Positions 38,947 through 45,828 of a DNA stretch of 64,000 nucleotides are shown here, one piece after another. Below the pieces are notes generated by a model. The model was not told the origin of the DNA, did no database searches, and saw only the letters and a program-made list of their open reading frames with translations. Both the position numbers and the translations under genes were made by a program. This stretch comes from Microbacter sp. GSS18 (lineage in GTDB: Bacteria > Actinomycetota > Actinomycetes > Actinomycetales > Microbacteriaceae): assembly GCA_029319145.1 (NCBI GenBank), contig CP119753.1, positions 124,001 through 188,000 of the forward strand. The letters run 5' to 3'. How positions within the stretch are numbered: the stretch's first letter is position 1; each line of letters starts with the position of its first letter.

Positions 38947-39273
38947 ATGACCAGCGACCCGCAGACCGAAGACCCCGGACGAGAGGCCGAGGAGCCCACC
39001 GCGGAGCAGCTTGAGGAACCGAGCACCGAGACGGAGCCCGGCGACGAGCCGAAGGCCGGCGATACCTCTGACGCCGAGCCCAGCCACGAGGCGGTGGGCA
39101 TCGGCGTGATCACGAGTGGCGACGAGGCCGAGCCGCATCAGGGCGCGGGGGAGGAGAGCGGCGACGCCTCAGTCGCCCAGACAAGCGGAGACGAGGGCGA
39201 ACAGGGCGGCGACCCTCCGAGCCCCGCTATGACCGACGAGGTTCGCCGGGAAGCCGCCGAGTCTCAGGGATAG
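38947..39273 (+). CDS. Acidic low-complexity protein, unknown function
   Basis: 108 residues, dominated by Glu, Asp, Pro, Gly and Ser (EDPGREAEEPTAEQLEEPST), with no hydrophobic core. It appears intrinsically disordered. GAGGAACG precedes the ATG. Small acidic proteins of this sort are common in Microbacteriaceae and have no assigned role; it could also be a spurious frame, although the start signal supports it. Confidence 0.55.
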   Translation: MTSDPQTEDPGREAEEPTAEQLEEPSTETEPGDEPKAGDTSDAEPSHEAVGIGVITSGDEAEPHQGAGEESGDASVAQTSGDEGEQGGDPPSPAMTDEVRREAAESQG

Positions 39274-39327
39274 CGAGGAACAGCGCCGCGAAACGACGCC
39301 ACCCCTGCTGGTCGATGAGCAGCCTCA

Positions 39328-39348
39328 CCGCCCCCATACGCGGGGCGG
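39328..39348. terminator. Hairpin CCGCCCC/GGGGCGG between converging genes
   Basis: A 7-bp perfect stem with a 7-nt loop lies 3 bp from the antitoxin stop and 54 bp after the acidic protein gene. It could serve both strands. Confidence 0.5.
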
Positions 39349-39351
39349 CCG

Positions 39352-39618
39352 TCACCGGTGCTCTCGGGAGTCGGCGACGATCTCTGCGCTACTCCGTCCG
39401 GCTCGTCGGCGCTGAATCGTGTGTAGCTGGGCCAGGGTGCCCCGTGCTCGGCGCACCTGCCCCCGCCCAGCGAGGTTATCGATCGGTGCCTGTCCGGCGG
39501 GGCCGATCACGGCAGTCGCGCGGCCTCGATTCGTCACAATCAGCGATTCACCCGCCTCTACGCGTCGAATCACATCGGCGCTCTGGTCGCGCAGTTCTCG
39601 GTGACTGATCGAATCCAT
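39352..39618 (-). CDS. Phd/YefM-type antitoxin without adjacent toxin
   Basis: 88 residues. MDSISHRELRDQSADVIRRV then GESLIVTNRGRATAVIGPAG is the canonical Phd/YefM DNA-binding half, and the tail SSAEIVADSREHR is the toxin-binding region that normally runs straight into a VapC or Doc start. No toxin frame follows the stop at 39352: the next 80 bp hold a hairpin. It is therefore an orphan antitoxin. ATG 39627 is an alternative start. Confidence 0.85.
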   Translation of the reverse strand: MDSISHRELRDQSADVIRRVEAGESLIVTNRGRATAVIGPAGQAPIDNLAGRGQVRRARGTLAQLHTIQRRRAGRSSAEIVADSREHR

Positions 39619-39645
39619 GTGCCTCACCGTGGCAACCGGGCCTCC

Positions 39646-40560
39646 CTACGCCCCGACCTCCGCGAACGCCCGCACCGGGAACGTCCCGAACCCCTCGACC
39701 GCGGGCGGCGCTGCGGTGAACCGTGCGCCGCGCGGCGGCAGCGCGCCGAGGTTCGTGAGGTGCTCGACCACGTGCACGCCGGCGCCGAGCAGCAGCGTGT
39801 GCGCGGGGCGCTCGCCGCCGGATTCGGTGTCGTCGATGTTGACCGAGTCGATCCCGACCAGCACCGCGCCCGCCTCGATCAGGTACGCGGCGCCCTCGCC
39901 GGTCAGGAACGGCGCGCCCTTCCCGTACGCCTCGGTGCCGAAGTGACGGTCCCACCCGGTGTGCAGCAGCACCGCGGCTCCGGCGACGTCGCGATCGGCG
40001 AGCGTCTCGGGCCGGATGCCGCGGCGGCCGGCATCCCACGCATCCTCGAGGTGGAACACCTCGGCGCGCAGCCCCACGAGCTCCTCGAGCGCGAGCCCCG
40101 CGAGGTCGGGCCCCTCGGCGTACCGGTGGAACGGCGAGTCGAGGTAGGTGCCGGTGTTGCCGATCATCGTGATGACGTCCATCGCGAACTCGGTGCCCGG
40201 CGCGTAGCGCGAGCGCGAGTCCTCGCGCGTGAGGTGCGGGGTGATCGTGGGCGCGGGCAGCCCCGGATACGTGACGAGCCCCGCCCGGATCGGGTGGCTG
40301 AGATCCACGACCCGCCGCCCGGATGCCGGGGGAGCGGCCGGCACATCCCGGCTGCCGCGGTGCGGCTCCTCGACGATCCGCAGCCCGGTCAGCTCGACCC
40401 GCTCGACGAGCGCGAGCCCGAGGTGGCGCACCAGCATGAGCCCGATCGCCGCCTCGTCGGCATGCGGCCCGGGCAGGTCGAGCCGGAACCCGGTGCCGTG
40501 CAGGTCCCCGCCATTGGCGAAGGCGATCTCGAAGTCGAAGTGGGCGCGGTACTCGGGCAT
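39646..40560 (-). CDS. Cyclase-family (kynurenine formamidase-like) metal hydrolase
   Basis: 304 residues. The C-terminal 215 residues carry DLSHPIRAGLVTYPGLPAPT, then GNTGTYLDSPFHRYAEG, which corresponds to HxGTHxDxPxH of the cyclase fold with Tyr in place of one His ligand, and SVNIDDTESGG later. The N-terminal 85 residues are an extra domain (YRAHFDFEIAFANGGDLHGT). The substrate is unknown. A TACTCT box 6 nt before the ATG makes it probably leaderless. A decayed partial copy lies at 45372-45715 in the same orientation. Confidence 0.87.
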   Translation of the reverse strand: MPEYRAHFDFEIAFANGGDLHGTGFRLDLPGPHADEAAIGLMLVRHLGLALVERVELTGLRIVEEPHRGSRDVPAAPPASGRRVVDLSHPIRAGLVTYPGLPAPTITPHLTREDSRSRYAPGTEFAMDVITMIGNTGTYLDSPFHRYAEGPDLAGLALEELVGLRAEVFHLEDAWDAGRRGIRPETLADRDVAGAAVLLHTGWDRHFGTEAYGKGAPFLTGEGAAYLIEAGAVLVGIDSVNIDDTESGGERPAHTLLLGAGVHVVEHLTNLGALPPRGARFTAAPPAVEGFGTFPVRAFAEVGA

Positions 40561-40914
40561 GGGATGAGAGTAGGGGCGAGCGGATGCTGGGAGCCGCGCT
40601 ATCCGCGGGGTTGGCGGTACGGGGTGGAGGGTTGGCAGGACGGCATGCACACGCTCCCGCACACCTGGGGGATCTCACAACCTCGCGCGATGGATCGACC
40701 GTCGCAGTCGCCGCGCAACTGAGAAGCTTCGGCTCGCGCGCTTGTGCGCACACCTTCAGCTTGAGTGGCGCAGATTGACTTGGTCGGCGCTCCAATACGA
40801 CAACGCGAATGCGTTTCGCGCGCCTGAACTCGTGCCCGGCGCCCGGTGATGTCGTCGGACGGGGCGACCTTGGGCCGGTCGCGGTACTGTGGGTCTTCGC
40901 CGAGGGGACCTCCA
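40561..40914. other. Left boundary of the defence island, promoter region of the RT gene
   Basis: 354 bp without a gene. It contains TACTCT (40567-40572, minus strand) for the cyclase, an inverted repeat CGCGAA-tgcgt-TTCGCG (40804-40820), and TACTGT (40885-40890), a possible -10 for the RT gene. GC content falls here relative to the left flank. An RNA partner of the RT could lie here; I see no decisive structure. Confidence 0.5.
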
Positions 40915-42420
40915 ATGAAGCTCGATTCCGCCGTCATGAAGAAGCTCGACTTCAAGACGAGTGCTGCCTCATTGACTGCAAATGCCCTGGATCGACTACC
41001 GCTTCTGATTTCAGAGAAGTGTCTGGCTGGAAACGAGGCAACGATTGTCCGGGAGGTGACCACGGATTACTCGGCCGGCCGAGCCGTCACGTCCTCAACA
41101 TTCAGCATGCCTCGACGTGGCTTCGGCCCGCGTCCAGTGACTGTCTTGGCTGGGATCGACCGAGTCGCCTACGGTGCGCTCGCGGACAGCCTGCGCCCCG
41201 ACCTGCCCGCGGAGTCGAGGACTCCGGAGAACTGGGCTGACTTCCGTGGGTTTGGGCTTCCCGGGGCGAACGAGCAGGGCAAGTACATTGTGACCATCGA
41301 CATCGCTTCGATGTACGAGTACGTCGATCACGAAGTGCTACGGCGAGAGCTGCTGACGCAGTCATTGAACGCGCCAGTGGTCGGGCCTCTCATCGACCTA
41401 CTCGGAGAAGCATTTCAACGGCCCCGCGGCCTCCCACAGATGATGGGTACCAGCGATCTCTTGGGGGATGTCTATCTCGGGCGGCTTGAGCGGTCCCTGC
41501 TGCAGCAGGAGCGACGATTTCGTCGGTATGTGGATGACTTCCGGGTGCTTGCCGACGATTGGGGCGCAGCAAACCAGATCATTGAGGAAGCTGCGGAAGT
41601 GGCACGTTCACTCGGCCTGATCCTCTCCTCGGAGAAGACCTCGATCAAGCGTTCAAAGCGATTCCAGGAGGAGGATTCACTCCTTCAGCAGATTGTCCAG
41701 AAGTACTTTTCCGAGGCGGTGGATTCGCTCACCGTGACCTTCGATGACCTAATTGGGCCGTACGGCGAGCCAGCCGTCTTCGAGGACGAGCCTGACCACG
41801 ATGAAGCGCTTCGTGAGGCGTATCGGCAGGTGCTCAACGACTGGATGGAGAACTCACGCTCGGAGAGCGGCATTCCGACGCGCCTTGCGGGTCGAGCTAT
41901 CCAAGGACTTGACGAAGCGCCTGAGCGCGTGCCGAACAGGGTGCTCCGGGAGTTGGTGTTTCGCGATCCCTTGCGTCTTTCGACTGTGATTCGCTACATC
42001 GCGAAGCGCTCAGAACCGGAGGAGAACTGGAAGTCGCTGAGGAAGCTCGTCACGATGAAGCGCCAGAGTCCGTGGGCGAAACTCTGGCTGCTTCAGGCGA
42101 CTTCTGACCAAGGGGTGGTGGGAGAAGCGAAAGACAAGCATGCAAAGACGGTCGCCACGTGGGTTCGTGCACAGCTCGAAGATCCTCATGAGGTGGTTCG
42201 TGCTCAGGCGGCGTGGGTGGTGGCGGAGATGGGCGTCCTGCGTCCGCGGGATGTTGGTCGTCTGTACAGCGCGGCAACGTCCATCACGCGCAACGGACTT
42301 GCAGCTGCTCTAGGAAGGTCCGGAGCATCAGACTCGGACCCAGTGAGTCGTGCGATCACGCAGTCCTCGCGATTGAGCCGGGCGGCCTTTGGGTGGGGGA
42401 GCAAACAGGCTGACGGATGA
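40915..42420 (+). CDS. UG/Abi-type reverse transcriptase with helical C-terminal domain (AbiA-like)
   Basis: 501 residues. RT motifs in order: KYIVTIDIASMYEYVDHEVL (motif A, Asp about 129), GLPQMMGTSDLLGDVYLGRL (motif B), RRYVDDFRVLADD (motif C, YVDD at 205-208) and GLILSSEKTSIKR (motif D). The retron VTG and the group II intron maturase regions are missing. From about residue 260 to the end it is alpha-helical with HEAT-like pieces (EDPHEVVRAQAAWVVAEMG), as in AbiA/AbiK-class UG RTs. These act in phage defence. GGGGACC precedes ATG 40915. GC is near 50 percent in places, well below the flanks. The next gene overlaps by 4 nt. Confidence 0.85.
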   Translation: MKLDSAVMKKLDFKTSAASLTANALDRLPLLISEKCLAGNEATIVREVTTDYSAGRAVTSSTFSMPRRGFGPRPVTVLAGIDRVAYGALADSLRPDLPAESRTPENWADFRGFGLPGANEQGKYIVTIDIASMYEYVDHEVLRRELLTQSLNAPVVGPLIDLLGEAFQRPRGLPQMMGTSDLLGDVYLGRLERSLLQQERRFRRYVDDFRVLADDWGAANQIIEEAAEVARSLGLILSSEKTSIKRSKRFQEEDSLLQQIVQKYFSEAVDSLTVTFDDLIGPYGEPAVFEDEPDHDEALREAYRQVLNDWMENSRSESGIPTRLAGRAIQGLDEAPERVPNRVLRELVFRDPLRLSTVIRYIAKRSEPEENWKSLRKLVTMKRQSPWAKLWLLQATSDQGVVGEAKDKHAKTVATWVRAQLEDPHEVVRAQAAWVVAEMGVLRPRDVGRLYSAATSITRNGLAAALGRSGASDSDPVSRAITQSSRLSRAAFGWGSKQADG

Positions 42421-42947
42421 TTCCCAAGACAGTTGGTCGACTGGCGGAGCGCGCGCTCTGGGCGATTGCCGATTCTCACTCCAACGGCACCTCGCCGGAA
42501 CTTGTCGTTCTGAGGTCATGCGCGTTGACGGAGGGCTACGTCGATGACTTGCTCGACCAACTCTCGGCCGCTGATCTCCACGCAGCTAGCGACTTCCAGG
42601 AGCTCGCGTTCGGCCAGGTGCGGACTCAGCTTCACCAGTCCTGGCAGAGTCGTAGGCAGTGGTTGAAGGATGGGTTCGGCATATCGATCGCTGGGAGTCA
42701 GGCCGCACAGGAGTTCGATGTGCTGGTGGAACTCAGAAACGCGCTCACGCACGGCGCCGGCGAGCTCACGAGGCTCCAGAGGAATCGGCTGTCGGACCAG
42801 CTCGCGCTGGAAAGCAAGCTTGTCTCCGTCATGAAGCTCGGAATGCGTGGCAATCGTCTCAACTTGACGGCCGAGACTTCGGTAGCAGCGGTCAAGATCG
42901 CATGTAGCTACGTGATCGCGCTTGACTCGGGGGCTCGGGCAAGGTGA
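42417..42947 (+). CDS. HEPN-type putative RNase coupled to the reverse transcriptase
   Basis: 176 residues, all-helical. FDVLVELRNALTHGAGELTR carries R107-N-A-L-T-H112, the Rx4-6H signature of HEPN ribonucleases. The start overlaps the RT stop (ATGA), so the two are co-translated. In AbiA a HEPN domain is fused behind the RT; here it is a separate protein, which supports the AbiA-like reading (inference from known family layout). It probably cleaves RNA when the RT-dependent signal is triggered. Confidence 0.75.
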   Translation: MIPKTVGRLAERALWAIADSHSNGTSPELVVLRSCALTEGYVDDLLDQLSAADLHAASDFQELAFGQVRTQLHQSWQSRRQWLKDGFGISIAGSQAAQEFDVLVELRNALTHGAGELTRLQRNRLSDQLALESKLVSVMKLGMRGNRLNLTAETSVAAVKIACSYVIALDSGARAR

Positions 42948-43255
42948 GCGGTCTACGCAAGCGAATCTTCCACGCGTGTGTTCCTGACGCCCTTAATGTA
43001 GGGCAACCCTTGGGGGGAAATGCCGACCAACCGATCGAGCACGCTCACGCGCAGGTTGGGCCAGTCGCGGGTCCGGAGAGATGGCCGAAGCGCAGCGCCG
43101 CAACAAGCAGTTTCAGACCAGCCCAGCAGAAGATCAGATCGGAGCCGTGCGAGTAAAGTGTCGCAGCGGCTGGGTAGTGGCTTGGCGCGTGCGCGAATTG
43201 CGGCCGAGTGACGTCGATAGGATCGGCCAAAGAGCTAGCTCGAACGGCGGGGGCA
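42948..43255 (+). other. Gap between the RT-HEPN pair and ptuA, possible ncRNA and promoter
   Basis: 308 bp with no convincing gene. CCCTTAATGTAGGG (42990-43003) can pair as a small hairpin followed by a G-run, and TAGGAT (43217-43222) is a plausible -10 for ptuA. Whether an RNA is made here is unknown. Confidence 0.4.
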
Positions 43256-44755
43256 ATGCAGGGCACAAGATTGATCTCCATCGCGTCGGACTTTTCCCGA
43301 ACCGGTATGTTCGTTGATGCGGCGGCGACGACGATGTCGCTTGAGGTTTCGCCCGACAACAACAGCCCTCGGACTCAGCCGGAGTCTTGGGTGTCAGTGC
43401 TGATTGGAAGGAATGGGCTCGGCAAGAGCAGGGCCCTCGGCGCCATCGCGTCCGTATTCGCATCGGCGCGGAGCGGGCGCATGCCACTTCGGAGTCGCAG
43501 CGACTCCAATTGGCGACTCCGCTACCGGGTCGGCGACGACGATTGCGAGCTATGGACGGCGGAGCGTGGTCGAATATATGGGACAAGAAATGGGCAAAAC
43601 TGTGATCCGGAAGTGATCCCCTTGCCCTCAAGGGTTATCGCCATTAGCACTACTGCGATGGACAAGTTCCCGTTGCCACCGAGGGAGGATCTTCGGGGTG
43701 ACTCTATCCACGAGGGCATATACAGCTACCTCGGCCTGCGCGACCGCTCGGGACGGGCGTCCGCCACCGCAGTGGCACTCTACGCACTCGAGGCGTTGGT
43801 CGAGGCGACAGAATCGACTCAGCAGCGGCGAAGGAGAATCGCTCAGGTCTTCAAGTTCTTGGGGTACGCGCCACGTGTTGAACACACGTATAGATGGCGC
43901 TACTCGTCGATCCTTCGTTCTGAACGTGGTCTGAGGGACCTGCTGGACGAAGAGGAGGGGGCGGTTGCTGCGCGCAGCGTCTCCGTTCGCCTTCAACGGA
44001 TGGTGGACCGCGACGAGAGCATTCTGGATGAGCTCCAGACGATCGTCGATAACTTGAGATCTAGCCATCCGACGCGGGAGGTGCGCCTTACCGCTGACTT
44101 TCGAAGCGTCGGAACAACCGAGCTAGATCGATTTCGGGACATGCAGCTCCTCAAGAGAGCCGGGCTTGTCGAGCTGAGCGCCGTGGAGCTAGAACGCGAG
44201 GACGGTGGGTTGAAGGTGGACCTTCGCGAGGTTAGTTCGGGGGAGCTCTCGCTGGTGACGGCGTTTCTCGGGCTTGCCGCCGTAATTGAGAACGACGCGC
44301 TCGTCCTCATTGACGAGCCTGAGGTTAGTCTTCATCCAGAGTGGCAATCGCAGTATCTCGGCTTACTAACGAAGGTCTTCTCGAGCTACTCAGGTTGCCA
44401 CTTCGTTGTCGCCACCCATTCGCCACTCGTTGTCTCCGATGTTTCCCCTGATGCCGCGAATGTCGCTTCCTTCGATCCGAAGCGTCAGGTCGCTGAGCCG
44501 GGCGCTGACTATGCGGGCGACTCAGTCGATGAAGTTCTGGTTCGCGCATTCGACGTGCCGGGCAACAACAATCTCTACCTCAAGCAACGATTGGTGGAAG
44601 CGCTGCGCTTGGCGGCAGACGGCGCCGCGGCATCGCCAGAATTCAGAGCCGCGATGGAGCCCTTATTGGAGATAGCACCTCGCCTCGATCCTGGTTCTCC
44701 GACGCTTGGACTGATAGAGCAGCTCCGCAAAGCACGAGAGCGTAGCGCAGACTGA
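43256..44755 (+). CDS. ptuA: PtuA-like AAA ATPase (Septu-type)
   Basis: 499 residues from ATG 43256 (a GTG at 43208 is possible). VLIGRNGLGKSRALGAIASV is the Walker A (Lys about 57); the long middle region is helical; LREVSSGELSLVTAFLGLAA is the ABC-type signature and DALVLIDEPEVSLHPEWQSQ the Walker B (Asp-Glu about 353-354), followed by HFVVATHSPLVV with the switch His. This is the ATPase layout of PtuA and OLD-like proteins. The next gene, an HNH protein with 1-nt overlap, identifies a PtuAB pair. Septu degrades nucleic acids upon phage infection. Confidence 0.85.
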   Translation: MQGTRLISIASDFSRTGMFVDAAATTMSLEVSPDNNSPRTQPESWVSVLIGRNGLGKSRALGAIASVFASARSGRMPLRSRSDSNWRLRYRVGDDDCELWTAERGRIYGTRNGQNCDPEVIPLPSRVIAISTTAMDKFPLPPREDLRGDSIHEGIYSYLGLRDRSGRASATAVALYALEALVEATESTQQRRRRIAQVFKFLGYAPRVEHTYRWRYSSILRSERGLRDLLDEEEGAVAARSVSVRLQRMVDRDESILDELQTIVDNLRSSHPTREVRLTADFRSVGTTELDRFRDMQLLKRAGLVELSAVELEREDGGLKVDLREVSSGELSLVTAFLGLAAVIENDALVLIDEPEVSLHPEWQSQYLGLLTKVFSSYSGCHFVVATHSPLVVSDVSPDAANVASFDPKRQVAEPGADYAGDSVDEVLVRAFDVPGNNNLYLKQRLVEALRLAADGAAASPEFRAAMEPLLEIAPRLDPGSPTLGLIEQLRKARERSAD

Positions 44756-45366
44756 TGGAGGTCGTGAGTTTCTCCGCTGATCAGCTTGCGTTGATAAAGG
44801 ACTTGTGTGGCGCGGAGCCGTGCGCGCCGAGCGCGTGGGCTGAAGACTCGGTCAAAGATCTCAAGGCGACGATCAAGTCGCACTACATTCATGCGCAAGC
44901 CACCACCTGCTGCTACTGTCAGCGCCACCTCGCTTCCGAGAATCACCGCGTATGGGATATTGACCACGTTGTTCCTCGGTCGACGCACCCGAGATTCATG
45001 TTTGAGCCGCTGAACCTCGTCGCATGTTGCCCCGACTGCAACCGTGCGAAGAAGGACCAGCGGGTCCTCAAGAACAACCGACGGAAAAAGTATCCGACGA
45101 AGTCGACCGACTTCCTGATCCTTCATCCGCACTTTGACGAGTATGCGGACCACATATTTCGGCAGCAACATGTCTATCTCGGCAAGACAGAGAAGGGCAA
45201 GCGGACCATCTATGTTTGCGATCTGCTGCGGTTCGCTCAGAAGTACATCGCGTGGCCGAACGCCATAACCGACTCGCGGTTCGAATCCGAAGTGGACGTG
45301 ATTGTCGCGGGTGGCTCAGACGGCGCCGCGGCGGTCCAGCAGATCGCTCGGTCGCTTCAGATTTAG
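44755..45366 (+). CDS. ptuB: PtuB-like HNH endonuclease (Septu-type)
   Basis: 203 residues. TCCYCQRHLASENHRVWDID and HVVPRSTHPRFMFEP then LVACCPDCNRAKKDQ make a full HNH module with two CxxC zinc pairs and the catalytic His about residue 71. Its start overlaps the PtuA stop (TGATG). Size, motif order and neighbour fit PtuB. The C-terminal 90 residues are helical and could contact PtuA. Confidence 0.87.
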   Translation: MEVVSFSADQLALIKDLCGAEPCAPSAWAEDSVKDLKATIKSHYIHAQATTCCYCQRHLASENHRVWDIDHVVPRSTHPRFMFEPLNLVACCPDCNRAKKDQRVLKNNRRKKYPTKSTDFLILHPHFDEYADHIFRQQHVYLGKTEKGKRTIYVCDLLRFAQKYIAWPNAITDSRFESEVDVIVAGGSDGAAAVQQIARSLQI

Positions 45367-45371
45367 GATCG

Positions 45372-45715
45372 TCGGAGCGAACCCCGAGGAGTTCGTCAAG
45401 CACGAGCCTCGCGAGGTCGGTCCCGTCGTCACAGGGGCGGAACGAAGAGTCGACGAAGGTGCCGGTGTTGCCGAGCAACGTGATGACGTCCATCGCGAAC
45501 GCGGTGCCCGGCGCGTAGCGCGAGCGGGAGTCTTCGCGCGTGAGGTGCGGGTGATCGAGGGTGCAGGGAGGCGCGGGTAGGTGCCGAGCCCTGCCCGGAT
45601 CGGGTGGTTGAGATCCACGACCCGCCGCCCGGATGCCGGGGGAGCGGCCGGCACATTGCGGCTGCCACGGTGGGGCTCCTCGACGATCCGCAGCCCGGCC
45701 AGCTCGACCCGCGGG
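45372..45715 (-). pseudogene. Decayed partial copy of the cyclase gene
   Basis: The minus strand shows ELAGLRIVEEPHRGSRNV, then DLNHPIRAGLGTYPRLPAP in one frame and HLTREDSRSRYAPGTAFAMD, GNTGTFVDSSFR in another, matching the middle of the intact cyclase gene at 39646-40560. A frameshift separates the two parts, and both ends are missing. It directly follows the ptuB stop. Confidence 0.93.
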
Positions 45716-45785
45716 ATCACTGCGGCTTCGTGGGCAGAGGGTGGGGATCCGCGCATGGCGCCCTGATCGTTGTTCGGGTCTCAAC

Positions 45786-45791
45786 TAGGTT
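45786..45791 (+). promoter_or_regulatory. Candidate -10 TAGGTT of the first DUF262 gene
   Basis: TAGGTT lies 37 nt upstream of the ATG at 45829, which also has GGAG as a ribosome site. Confidence 0.35.
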
Positions 45792-45828
45792 GGCAGCTGG
45801 AGCACTTGCAGCGCAGATCGGAGCATCG

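Noticed and set aside
40915..45366. Type I-A retron (RT + PtuA + PtuB)
   Set aside because: The RT has YVDD but no retron VTG region, carries a long helical C-terminus, and a HEPN gene separates it from PtuAB; no msr/msd-like inverted repeats are evident upstream.
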